Origin: Actinomycetota bacterium
Lineage (GTDB): Bacteria > Actinomycetota > Actinomycetes > Nanopelagicales > Nanopelagicaceae
Assembly (NCBI GenBank): GCA_947451045.1
Contig: CANFXM010000005.1
Span: 1-41,591, forward strand
Length of the DNA stretch: 41,591 bases
Direction: 5' to 3'
Below are positions 32,356 to 40,463 of the stretch, piece by piece (position 1 is the first letter of the stretch; the number at the start of each line of letters is the position of its first letter). The notes below the pieces were generated by a model, which was not told the origin of the DNA, ran no database searches, and saw only the letters and a list, made by a program, of their open reading frames with translations. Position numbers and translations under genes: made by a program.

Positions 32356-32747
32356 TATTTCAAGAGATACCTTGCGCTGAAGTATTAGGTTCATTGATTA
32401 TTTATATCGATGGCGATATTAATTTGGAACCACGTGGCGAGGAAATTCAAACTCACATGACGCAATGCTCAAATTGCCAGGCAGAATTAGCTCACGAACA
32501 GGCAATGCGAATCTTGCTGCAAGATGTCCTGCGCCGCACATGTAGTGAAAGCGCGCCACAAGATTTACACGACCAAATTCACCTGCAAATACAAGCCCAA
32601 ATGATGAGTCAATTTGCATCAGAAGTTGTAACAGAATTCAAAATGACTGAAATATCGATTGAAATTGATGAATTCGGAAATATCGAACATCGCGAGACAA
32701 TAATTGAGCACACTCAAGAAATCCGCTTTGATGACGGACAAAATTAG
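32352..32747 (+). CDS. rsrA: RsrA-like zinc anti-sigma factor
   Basis: This 131-residue zinc-dependent anti-sigma protein keeps the H-x3-C-x2-C motif as HMTQCSNC (H35, C39, C42). It also has an N-terminal C8, with the same spacings as RsrA (C11, H37, C41, C44). By analogy, disulfide formation releases zinc and frees SigR. Its C-terminal part, about residues 85-131, is an acidic extension with repeated I/E/H residues that extends beyond the usual length of about 100. It overlaps sigR by four bases and precedes a thioesterase gene by six. Confidence 0.85.
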   Translation: MIFQEIPCAEVLGSLIIYIDGDINLEPRGEEIQTHMTQCSNCQAELAHEQAMRILLQDVLRRTCSESAPQDLHDQIHLQIQAQMMSQFASEVVTEFKMTEISIEIDEFGNIEHRETIIEHTQEIRFDDGQN

Positions 32748-32753
32748 AACGTC

Positions 32754-33158
32754 ATGCAGCCAGCAGAAGATGTAATTGGTGCGGTTGGCTTTACAGTAAT
32801 GACCGTTCGTCCAGGTGATACATCTGTGGCAATGGGAATTGGTGATTTACCAGTTGTTGCACAATCACATTTATCCAACATCATGGAACATGCAGCAATT
32901 ATAGCTATTGGTGATTACTTAGAGCCTGGCGAGTCAACGGTCTTTGTAAGTATGCAGTTGAACTCAATCAATCCAGCATCTATTGGCGCCGAACTTCGAG
33001 GAAATGCCCGATGCGTTGAAGTCGATGGGCGAAATCTTACTTTCGAATGTGATGTCTTTGAAGGTGAACGTCAGATTGCAAGCGCCATTTTAAAAAGAAC
33101 GACAGTGGAGCGAGTATCTTTCCTCGCTCGCACTGCCGCGCAAAACCTTATTTCTTAG
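32754..33158 (+). CDS. Hotdog-fold thioesterase-like protein
   Basis: This 134-residue protein resembles the FlK/thioesterase-like hotdog group: GDTSVAMGIGDLPVVAQSHLSNIMEHAAII at the N-terminal half (core GIGDLPVVAQS), then NPASIGAELRGNARCVEVDGRNLTFECDVF (core GNARCVEVDGRNLTF). The His of fluoroacetyl-CoA thioesterase is replaced: the strand reads VSMQLNSINPAS. The substrate is therefore open. It is the third gene of the sigR operon, six bases after rsrA, and its 3' end overlaps the convergent sodN by 11 bp. It may be a stress-related acyl-CoA or thiol-ester hydrolase. Confidence 0.6.
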   Translation: MQPAEDVIGAVGFTVMTVRPGDTSVAMGIGDLPVVAQSHLSNIMEHAAIIAIGDYLEPGESTVFVSMQLNSINPASIGAELRGNARCVEVDGRNLTFECDVFEGERQIASAILKRTTVERVSFLARTAAQNLIS

Positions 33159-33534
33159 TTGCCCAGAAAATTTCTGCAATCTCATCAATCTTTGAAATCA
33201 ACTTATCTGCAACCGCAACATCTTGGGTACCTTTTGTTCCAGCAGCCCCAGCAAGTTTCGTTGCCTCATTGAAGAGAGTGTGAAGCTGTGGGTAAGCCTC
33301 AAAATGATTTGGCTTGAAATAATCTGTCCAAAGTACCCAAAGGTGCTCTTTTACTTGATGTGAACGCTCTTCCTTAATTGCGACAGAACGTGAACGAAAA
33401 TCTGCATCAGTATTAGCTGCATACTTTTCCATACATGCTTTGACCGATAGCGCTTCAATACGCGCTTGTGCTGGGTCATAAACGCCACATGGAAGATCGC
33501 AATGTGCGTGAACTGTTATCTTGGGTGAAAACAT
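33148..33534 (-). CDS. sodN: Nickel superoxide dismutase
   Basis: This 128-residue precursor has the Ni-hook HCDLPCGVYDPAQARIEA at residues 11-28. After cleavage of the first 10 residues, H1, C2 and C6 of the mature enzyme bind nickel and dismutate superoxide in the cytoplasm. AGGAGAGG is the Shine-Dalgarno before ATG 33534. The adjacent divergent gene is a signal-peptidase-like protein, which in Streptomyces and cyanobacteria processes this N-terminus. A 17-bp palindrome lies between the two, at the expected start of transcription. No iron or manganese SOD is in the window. Confidence 0.95.
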   Translation of the reverse strand: MFSPKITVHAHCDLPCGVYDPAQARIEALSVKACMEKYAANTDADFRSRSVAIKEERSHQVKEHLWVLWTDYFKPNHFEAYPQLHTLFNEATKLAGAAGTKGTQDVAVADKLISKIDEIAEIFWATKK

Positions 33535-33556
33535 GGCTTGAACCTCTCCTTATTCG

Positions 33557-33573
33557 TTGTATTTTCAATACAA
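33557..33573. promoter_or_regulatory. 17-bp palindromic operator candidate, sodN
   Basis: TTGTATT-TTC-AATACAA has perfect 7-bp arms. On the minus strand it follows TAAAAT, a likely -10 for sodN, by about two bases and so covers the transcription start. The placement suits repression by a Nur- or Fur-type metal sensor, but that regulator is inferred, not seen. Confidence 0.6.
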
Positions 33574-33604
33574 AATTTTACCTGTAGATGCGAGACTACC
33601 GCCT

Positions 33605-33913
33605 ATGAGCAGATTTGGCACAGTCAGCGTAAGTGGGAACTCAATGCAACCCACTTATAACGATGGTGACTGGCTCTTTGTGCGTTGGATTGACGCCAAC
33701 ATCAGTGGGCTTGAACGAAAATCTATTATTGTTATCGAACGCGATGAACAGCCTGGCATATTTCTGGTGAAACGAATACAGAAATTCCATAGTGGTCGTT
33801 ACTGGGTTGAAGGCGACTCCCAAGAAAGTACCGATTCACGGCAGTGGGGCTGGATATCTCCGCACGAAATTCGCGCGAAAGTTCTCTTTCGTTATTGGAA
33901 ATCAAAGCATTAA
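33605..33913 (+). CDS. sodX: S26-type signal peptidase-like protein (NiSOD maturation)
   Basis: This 102-residue S26-type signal-peptidase-fold protein has a catalytic Ser in VSGNSMQPTYNDGDW (near residue 12), a Lys in FLVKRI (near residue 62) and GDSQESTDSRQWG near residue 80. There is no N-terminal membrane anchor, unlike secretory signal peptidases. With sodN next door, it is the likely protease that removes the 10-residue NiSOD leader. The frame opens at 33557, but ATG 33605 matches the usual domain start. The stop lies one base from the convergent kgd stop. Confidence 0.85.
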   Translation: MSRFGTVSVSGNSMQPTYNDGDWLFVRWIDANISGLERKSIIVIERDEQPGIFLVKRIQKFHSGRYWVEGDSQESTDSRQWGWISPHEIRAKVLFRYWKSKH

Positions 33914-33914
33914 A

Positions 33915-36900
33915 TTAGCGAGTAAAAGCTTCCATCAATAAAGATTTCTGTTCTTCTTCATGCAAATGATGATCACCAGTTGCAGGTGCAGCTGTTGCGC
34001 GACGAGAAACACGACGTAGGTTGCGTCCTCCAAAACCTTCGCCACCAAATTGTTCAGCGGTGCGAAGTGCAATAAATGGCCATGGACCCTGATTTGCTGG
34101 TTCATCTTGAACCCACAAAAGATTTGCATTTGGATGTTTTGCAGCTTCCGCCGCCATCTCTGCTGCTGGAAGTGGATACAAAAGTTCTACTCGGACTATT
34201 GCAGTTGTGTTCTCTCCCAATTTTTCGCGTTCTGCTACTAAATCATGATAAATCTTTCCAGAACAGAAAATAAGTCTTGTTGCATTTGTAACTTTTGGAT
34301 CTGAAATAAGAGGCTGGAAATAGCCACTAGTGAAATCAGAAATTGACGAAGCTGCTGCACGAAGACGCAACATCGACTTTGGTGTAAAGACAATCATTGG
34401 TCGACGAGTTGGGTTCTTTATATGCCAGCGCAATAAATGGAAATATGAAGCTGGATTTGATGGTTGAGCAACCGTCATATTCTGTTCGGCGCACATTGCT
34501 AAGTAGCGTTCTATTCGTGCCGACGAATGATCTGGTCCTTGCCCTTCATAGCCATGTGGCAGCAGAAGAACGAGTGAAGAACGCTCGCCCCATTTTTGCA
34601 AAGCGGATGAGATAAATTCATCAATAACTGTCTGCGCACCATTGGCGAAATCGCCAAACTGACCTTCCCATAGAACTAATGCTTCGTCTCGCACAACACT
34701 GTAGCCATACTCAAAACCCATCGCGGCATATTCGCTTAGAAGTGAATCAATAACAAAGAATTGATTCTCATCACTTATTAGTCCGCGAAGAGGTGTCCAT
34801 TCATTACCATTCTCTTTATCAATAACAACTGCATGACGACTACTAAATGTGCCACGTCGCGAATCTTGACCAGCCAAACGAATCGGATGCCCATCGAGCA
34901 AGATTGAACCGAAAGCGAGAGTTTCACCCATTGACCAATCAATAGTTGCATCATTTAGTGACTCAACCCGCTTGGCTAATTGCGGAAGAAGTTTTGGATG
35001 AACATTGAATCCTTCAGGAATTGCTAACTGAGTAGCAGCAATTGCTCGCGCTGTTGCCTCGGGAATGCTTGTTTCAATGCGATCCGCATTTGGCGCAACT
35101 GGGACTTTGAAGTTAGGGTCAGTATCTGGAACGTGATTATGAACTGCTTCAAAGACAGCTTCGAGTTTTGATTGATAATCGCGCAAAACTTCTTCAGCCT
35201 CTTCAACAGAAATATCACCACGGCCAATAAGTGCTTCTGTGTAAAGCTTTCGAGTTGATCGCTTTGCATCAATCAACTTATACATTAGTGGTTGCGTGAA
35301 ACTTGGCTCGTCACCTTCATTGTGTCCACGACGACGGTAGCAAACCATGTCAATAACAACATCTTTATTGAATGCTTGACGATATTCAAAAGCTAAGCGA
35401 GCAACACGTACGCACGCTTCTGGATCATCACCGTTGACATGGAAAACAGGTGCTTGAATCAACTTTGCAATATCAGTTGAGTAAGTTGCAGTACGTGATG
35501 CATGTGGTGAAGTAGTAAATCCAACTTGGTTATTGATAACAATATGAACAGTTCCACCTGTGCGATATCCCGCTAATTGTGAAAGTTGAAGAGTTTCTGC
35601 AACCACACCTTGACCTGCAAATGCAGCATCACCGTGTAGCAAAATAGGCATCACAGAAAACGCGTTCTTAATATTGAGTTTGTCTTGCTTCGCGCGAACG
35701 ATGCCTTCAAGTACTGGATTTGCAGCCTCTAAGTGGGAAGGATTTGCAGCCAAATAAATCTTTGTTGTTGCTCCCGATTCAGCCGTAAATACACCTTCAG
35801 TGCCTAAGTGATACTTCACGTCACCACTGCCCTGAACTTGGTTCTCTGTGTAATGTCCTTCAAACTCTTGGAAGATTTGTCCGTGTGACTTTCCAGCAAT
35901 ATTTGCTAGAACATTGAGGCGTCCACGGTGTGGCATACCAATACATACTTCATCGAGTCCACGATCAGCCGCACTTGAAATGACTGCATCCAAAATTGCA
36001 ATAACAGATTCGCCACCTTCAAGTGAGAAGCGTTTTTGGCCTACAAATTTTGTTTGTAAGAAGGATTCGAATGCTTCTGCGCTATTGAGCTCGTACAAAA
36101 TACGTAATTGCTCTTCACGTGGGAACTTAGGTGCGCCGACTTCTACATGCTCTTGAATCCATTCGCGCTCTTGTGGACTTTCGATATACATATATTCAAC
36201 GCCGATTGTGCGGCAATACGAGTTACGCAAAATTCCTAAGATGTCACGAAGTTTCATGAACTTCTTTCCGCCAAAGCCTCCCGTCGCAAATTCGCGATCG
36301 AGATCCCACAATGTAAGGCCATGCGTTACAACATCGAGATCTGGGTGGATGCGTTGGTGGTATTCCAATGGATCTATATCTGCCATCAAGTGGCCATGTT
36401 TGCGATACGCAGCAATGAGCTGTTGAACGCGAGCTGTCTTACTAATTTCGTCATCTTTAGAAAAATCAAAGTCTTGCGCCCAACGAATTGGAACATATGG
36501 AATTCGAAGCGCGGCAAAGATTTCATCGTAGAAGTTTTCTCCACCGAGAAGAATTTCATGCACACGACGCAAATAATCACCAGATTGTGCGCCTTGAATT
36601 ACGCGGTGATCATAAGTACTTGTAAGAGTTACAACTTTGCTGATTGCTAAACGAGTAAGTGTTTCTTCACTCGCTCCTTGAAATTCTGCTGGGTAATCCA
36701 AGGCTCCGACACCAATAATGAGACCTTGTCCTTGCACAAGACGTGGAACTGAGTGAACAGTTCCGATTGTGCCTGGGTTTGTGAGTGAAACAGTTGTTCC
36801 TGCAAAATCTTCAACAGCGAGGTTTCCATTGCGGGCTTTACGCACAACATCTTCATATGCGCTCCAGAATTGAGCAAAATCTAATTCTTCACAACCTTTG

Positions 36901-37685
36901 ATTGAAGGCACTAATAGTTGGCGTGATCCATCGGCTTTAGCTAAATCAATCGCGATTCCAAGATTAATATGTTCTGGATGGCCAACTGCTGGCTTTCCAT
37001 CTAGTTCGCCAAAGTATGCATTCATCTCTGGCATCAAACGAAGCGCTTTGATCATTGCATAACCAATAATGTGAGTGAAAGAAACTTTTCCACCACGTGC
37101 GCGCTTCAAGTGATTATTGATAACAATTCGGTTATCAATCATTAGTTTTGCAGGAATTGCACGAACACTTGTTGCAGTTGGAACGCTCAGTGATGCTTCC
37201 ATGCTCTGAACAACACGAGCAGCTACTCCACGAATTGGTTCAAGAGTTGAAGCACTCGGTGTAACCAAAACTGGAACTGGTTTTACAACAGGATCTGCTG
37301 GCGTTGGTTGTACTTGTTTTACTTCACGAACAACTGGTTGTGATGCGGCAACAGGTGCAGGAGTTGTAATAGGTGCCGGAGTTACAACTGGCGCAGGAGT
37401 TACAACAGGGATTACTGGTGCAGCCTTTTGCACAGACTTGGGAACAGGAGGAGTTCCTGCACGTGGCGCATTTATTTTTGGAGTTAATCCTGAACCTCCA
37501 GGAGCTGGAGTGAAGTCAGAGAAAAAATCCCACCACGCTTTATCAACTGATTGCGGATCTAAAAGATAGCGCTCGTACATCTCATCAACGAGCCATTCAT
37601 TGGCACCAAACTCTTTAGCTGCGTCAGTACCAACCACGTTGCCAACAATGGAATTCACGTGTGGGTTGGAATCTTGTGCCGACAC
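33915..37685 (-). CDS. kgd: Multifunctional 2-oxoglutarate metabolism enzyme (Kgd)
   Basis: This 1256-residue fusion is actinobacterial. Residues about 1-40 resemble the small E1 N-terminal segment, then comes a Pro/Ala/Thr-rich linker (about 55-135). An E2-type acyltransferase domain (about 140-380) has the catalytic region DHRVIQGAQSGDYL. An E1-type thiamin-diphosphate 2-oxoglutarate decarboxylase (about 400-1256) has HRGRLNVLAN, GDAAFAGQG and GDDPEACVRVARLA. Combined with a separate E2/E3 it would give 2-oxoglutarate dehydrogenase or HOA synthase activity in the TCA cycle. The start is GTG at 37685 with AAGGAGAG upstream. It has its own 151-bp promoter region with no other gene. Confidence 0.97.
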   Translation of the reverse strand: MSAQDSNPHVNSIVGNVVGTDAAKEFGANEWLVDEMYERYLLDPQSVDKAWWDFFSDFTPAPGGSGLTPKINAPRAGTPPVPKSVQKAAPVIPVVTPAPVVTPAPITTPAPVAASQPVVREVKQVQPTPADPVVKPVPVLVTPSASTLEPIRGVAARVVQSMEASLSVPTATSVRAIPAKLMIDNRIVINNHLKRARGGKVSFTHIIGYAMIKALRLMPEMNAYFGELDGKPAVGHPEHINLGIAIDLAKADGSRQLLVPSIKGCEELDFAQFWSAYEDVVRKARNGNLAVEDFAGTTVSLTNPGTIGTVHSVPRLVQGQGLIIGVGALDYPAEFQGASEETLTRLAISKVVTLTSTYDHRVIQGAQSGDYLRRVHEILLGGENFYDEIFAALRIPYVPIRWAQDFDFSKDDEISKTARVQQLIAAYRKHGHLMADIDPLEYHQRIHPDLDVVTHGLTLWDLDREFATGGFGGKKFMKLRDILGILRNSYCRTIGVEYMYIESPQEREWIQEHVEVGAPKFPREEQLRILYELNSAEAFESFLQTKFVGQKRFSLEGGESVIAILDAVISSAADRGLDEVCIGMPHRGRLNVLANIAGKSHGQIFQEFEGHYTENQVQGSGDVKYHLGTEGVFTAESGATTKIYLAANPSHLEAANPVLEGIVRAKQDKLNIKNAFSVMPILLHGDAAFAGQGVVAETLQLSQLAGYRTGGTVHIVINNQVGFTTSPHASRTATYSTDIAKLIQAPVFHVNGDDPEACVRVARLAFEYRQAFNKDVVIDMVCYRRRGHNEGDEPSFTQPLMYKLIDAKRSTRKLYTEALIGRGDISVEEAEEVLRDYQSKLEAVFEAVHNHVPDTDPNFKVPVAPNADRIETSIPEATARAIAATQLAIPEGFNVHPKLLPQLAKRVESLNDATIDWSMGETLAFGSILLDGHPIRLAGQDSRRGTFSSRHAVVIDKENGNEWTPLRGLISDENQFFVIDSLLSEYAAMGFEYGYSVVRDEALVLWEGQFGDFANGAQTVIDEFISSALQKWGERSSLVLLLPHGYEGQGPDHSSARIERYLAMCAEQNMTVAQPSNPASYFHLLRWHIKNPTRRPMIVFTPKSMLRLRAAASSISDFTSGYFQPLISDPKVTNATRLIFCSGKIYHDLVAEREKLGENTTAIVRVELLYPLPAAEMAAEAAKHPNANLLWVQDEPANQGPWPFIALRTAEQFGGEGFGGRNLRRVSRRATAAPATGDHHLHEEEQKSLLMEAFTR

Positions 37686-37836
37686 TGGCTCTCCTTCAGC
37701 TCTAACTCAATACCTTGTACAACACATAGCCTATCTGGGGTGGCGCCTACTAGATAAATTCCATTGAGCCGCGAAACGAGCGAGATAGGGCACATATGGG
37801 AAGCGTCTCACCTAATGGGAGCGCGGAGGCCACAAT

Positions 37837-38208
37837 TTATTCTGGGATTGTCGTCAATGCGAAATAGAGGGTTGCTATGGCAAGAATAATTAATGGAACT
37901 GCGACAAACCATAAGCCAGCATCTACCTGATATTTGGCAACTCCAATCGCAATCAAATTTGCAAGTACCGTCGGAGCCCTTCCAAAGTTTTTCCCTTTTT
38001 TATATCCGCGAGCACATACCGCTAAACCACTTGCAGCCAAAATTCCAAATAGCACAACTCCTACAAGTGAGAGCGGCTCATGTATTCCAGAATTTATAGA
38101 GAGAGTAATTAGCCATAAAAGTAATGCGACTATGACTACGACTTCCACATAAAGTAGGGCTGACACCATAGCCCGGCCACGTGCTTGCTTGGCAGGATCT
38201 CTTGTCAT
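37837..38208 (-). CDS. Small four-helix membrane protein, unknown function
   Basis: This 123-residue protein has four hydrophobic helices (about residues 15-40, 48-68, 78-95, 100-118) and a basic N-terminus (MTRDPAKQARGR). I do not recognise a family. I chose ATG 38208 because TAATCT lies seven bases upstream; the longer frame from 38259 would overlap the divergent GGDEF gene start. It is divergent from that gene across a 24-bp shared promoter. Confidence 0.7.
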   Translation of the reverse strand: MTRDPAKQARGRAMVSALLYVEVVVIVALLLWLITLSINSGIHEPLSLVGVVLFGILAASGLAVCARGYKKGKNFGRAPTVLANLIAIGVAKYQVDAGLWFVAVPLIILAIATLYFALTTIPE

Positions 38209-38235
38209 GAGGCGAAGATTATCAGTGGCCTTATG
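38206..38235. promoter_or_regulatory. Bidirectional leaderless promoter, membrane protein / GGDEF
   Basis: The start codons are 24 bp apart. Minus strand: TAATCT (38221-38216), a 7-nt spacer, ATG 38208. Plus strand: TATCAG (38220-38225), a 7-nt spacer, ATG 38233. Both hexamers share the TA at 38220-38221, the same geometry as at aroA/HMCES. The plus-strand hexamer ends in G instead of T, so it is the weaker one. Confidence 0.6.
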
Positions 38236-38664
38236 ACATTTTCGCACGATGGAATTCATGACTCACTGACCCAACTATTTTCTGCCACGTACTTCTACGA
38301 GGAACTGGCTCGACAAATCGCTCTTAGCCAAAGAAATGGTGCCGAGTTCTCAATAATTCGATGTGTGCTCCGTGTGCAAGATAGTAAAGAGCAAGATTTC
38401 GAAGCCATAAATTTCGCTCACTTACTCACTTCAATAACGCGCAAGAATGAATGCGTTGCAAGAATGGCAGAGGATGAATATGTGATTCTCATACCTGAGC
38501 CAGAATTGCATGCCTCCGTTGTACTTTCTAGAATTGCCAGAGCACATAATTCAAGCGAGAGCACGATGGCAACTCTTTCTACCTCAATCATTGAGCATCA
38601 GGTAAAAGAAGGTGCTCTTGAATTCCTCAATCGTTTAGATGAGACAGGTTTATCCACCTCTTAG
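38233..38664 (+). CDS. Degenerate GGDEF-domain protein
   Basis: This 143-residue protein matches a GGDEF domain in DSLTQLFSATYF (residues 10-21, cf. DxLTGLxNRxxF). At residues 79-83 AEDEY stands where GGDEF is expected, so it has lost the two Gly of the active site and is unlikely to make cyclic di-GMP. The flanking RM-AEDEY-VIL and the beta strands are otherwise kept. It could bind nucleotides or act as an adaptor. It lies 45 bp upstream of tadA in the same direction, so a link to pilus control is plausible but unproved. Confidence 0.7.
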   Translation: MTFSHDGIHDSLTQLFSATYFYEELARQIALSQRNGAEFSIIRCVLRVQDSKEQDFEAINFAHLLTSITRKNECVARMAEDEYVILIPEPELHASVVLSRIARAHNSSESTMATLSTSIIEHQVKEGALEFLNRLDETGLSTS

Positions 38665-38697
38665 TTCAATCCCTGCTCACAATGTCAGCCCTGGCTT

Positions 38698-38712
38698 TAC
38701 CGTCCAAACATG
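38698..38712 (+). promoter_or_regulatory. Leaderless promoter of tadA
   Basis: TACCGT (38698-38703) is followed by six bases and ATG 38710. Confidence 0.55.
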
Positions 38713-39750
38713 AATTTAGACCTCGACATCACATTCGGCCCCCTTGCACCATTTATGACAGATCCAACAGTTGAAGAAATATGGATCAATTCGCCAGAGC
38801 GAATATTTATCGCACGTAACGGAAAGAGTGAGCTCACAAATTTACTACTCACATTCGATGAGGTTCGAAATATCGTTGAACGCGCATTGATGTGGAGCGG
38901 TCGACGCCTTGATCTATCTCATCCATTTGTTGACGCTCGCTTGCCTGATGGAAGCCGATTGCACGTAGCAATTCCAGAAATCACGGCAACACATTGGGCG
39001 GTCAATATCCGTAAACATTTATTGAGCCATCTATCAATTGATGAACTAGCACAACGAGATGTCATGACGCCTCAGATTTCAACTACTTTGAAATATTGCG
39101 TACAAGCGGGTCTGAATATTCTCGTTAGTGGTGGAACACAGTCAGGTAAAACCACAATGCTCAATGCACTCACTGGTGCCATTCCACTTACTGAACGTCT
39201 TGTAACGATCGAAGAAGTATTCGAACTCAATCCACAGTTGCCCGATGTCATCCAGATGCAAACACGTAGTGCCAACTTACAAGGAGAAGGTGAAATTGCA
39301 CTTCGTCGCCTTATCAAAGAAGCACTCCGTATGCGTCCATCTCGAATTGTTGTTGGTGAGGTTCGAGAAGCAGAGGCACTGGACCTACTCATAGCACTAA
39401 ATTCTGGATTACCTGGAATGGGAACTCTGCATGCGAATTCACCTCGAGATGCAATTACAAAGCTTCAAACTCTTCCATTGTTGGCTGGAGAAAATATTTC
39501 ACACAAATTTATTGCGCCAACTGTTGCTTCTGCCATCGATCTGATTGTGCACGTTGGTCTTGAATCATCAGGAAAACGTCGTATTCACGAAATATGTGCT
39601 GTTACGGGTCGCTATGAAAATGATCGCGCAGAGATTGAAAGCTTATGGAAATGGGATGGCATCGCGTACATACAAGGCCTTGGTTCACTTCCCCATCCTG
39701 AAAAGTTTGTACAAATTGGTGCTCCGATTGCAAGCTGGTGGAACAAATGA
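38710..39750 (+). CDS. tadA: Tad/CpaF-type pilus assembly ATPase
   Basis: TadA is the cytoplasmic secretion ATPase that powers assembly of Flp/Tad pili. Of its 346 residues, Walker A is GGTQSGKTT (141-149). The Asp box/Walker B is RIVVGEVREAEAL (about 215-227), with LHANSPRDAI (His box) nearby. The N-terminal region starting DPTVEEIWINSPERIFI is characteristic of CpaF-type ATPases. tadB starts with an ATGA overlap. Pilin-like and TadE-like genes lie 22 kb away in this window. Confidence 0.93.
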   Translation: MNLDLDITFGPLAPFMTDPTVEEIWINSPERIFIARNGKSELTNLLLTFDEVRNIVERALMWSGRRLDLSHPFVDARLPDGSRLHVAIPEITATHWAVNIRKHLLSHLSIDELAQRDVMTPQISTTLKYCVQAGLNILVSGGTQSGKTTMLNALTGAIPLTERLVTIEEVFELNPQLPDVIQMQTRSANLQGEGEIALRRLIKEALRMRPSRIVVGEVREAEALDLLIALNSGLPGMGTLHANSPRDAITKLQTLPLLAGENISHKFIAPTVASAIDLIVHVGLESSGKRRIHEICAVTGRYENDRAEIESLWKWDGIAYIQGLGSLPHPEKFVQIGAPIASWWNK

Positions 39751-40463
39751 AAAATTCTCAAAGGCTTCTACTCACTACTGCAACAGCTTCGACAACGCTA
39801 TTCTCTTTCGTATTCCTACTGACTCATTCAATAATTATTGGAATTGCATTTGCAATCTTGAGCGGAGCAATTGCATGGACTTTGCTCCATAAGAAATCCG
39901 TCAAAAATGAGTCTGAACTTGTTGAGGCATGGCCCGAAGTTATCGATCATCTGATGTCAGGTATCTCTTCGGGGCTTTCACTTTCTGAGTCACTTTCGGG
40001 TCTTGCTGCACGTGGTCCAGAAATACTCAGGCCAATATTTACAACTTTTCGCAATGAACTCTATAAAAGTGGAGACTTCACAATCGCTCTCACAAAACTC
40101 AAGACAGAATTTTCACATCATTCGAGCGACCAAATCTTTGAAGCACTTCTTATAGCCAAAGAACTAGGTGGAAGTGAACTTCTTCAAATACTTCGCACAC
40201 TTGGTGATTTCTTAAGGCAAGATTTAGTTCTGCGTCGTGAAATTGAAGTCAAGCATGGTTGGATCAAGAACTCCGCACATCTATCTGCTGCTGCGCCTTG
40301 GCTTTTGTTATTACTTCTTTCGACTCAACCAACAACTGCAGCCGCTTATGCCACACCAACAGGAATATTGATTCTTGCAAGTGGACTTGTTATGACAGCC
40401 ATTGCATACCTTTGGATGAATCGATTAGGACAGCTCCCCCAAACCCCACGAGTATTCAAATGA
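39747..40463 (+). CDS. tadB: TadB-like pilus assembly inner membrane protein
   Basis: This 238-residue type II/IV secretion F-domain protein has helices at about residues 12-45 and two more near the C-terminus (about 180-225). A cytoplasmic region between them contains VEAWPEVIDHLMSGISSGLSLSESL, the GSPF/TadB core. It forms the inner-membrane platform for TadA with TadC. I chose ATG 39747, overlapping the tadA TGA; a GTG at 39738 in the same frame is less likely. The stop overlaps the tadC ATG. Confidence 0.88.
   Translation: MKNSQRLLLTTATASTTLFSFVFLLTHSIIIGIAFAILSGAIAWTLLHKKSVKNESELVEAWPEVIDHLMSGISSGLSLSESLSGLAARGPEILRPIFTTFRNELYKSGDFTIALTKLKTEFSHHSSDQIFEALLIAKELGGSELLQILRTLGDFLRQDLVLRREIEVKHGWIKNSAHLSAAAPWLLLLLLSTQPTTAAAYATPTGILILASGLVMTAIAYLWMNRLGQLPQTPRVFK

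Noticed and set aside
38185-38232. Longer TTG start for the GGDEF-like protein
   Set aside because: It would overlap the divergent promoter and the start of the membrane-protein gene; ATG 38233 fits both.
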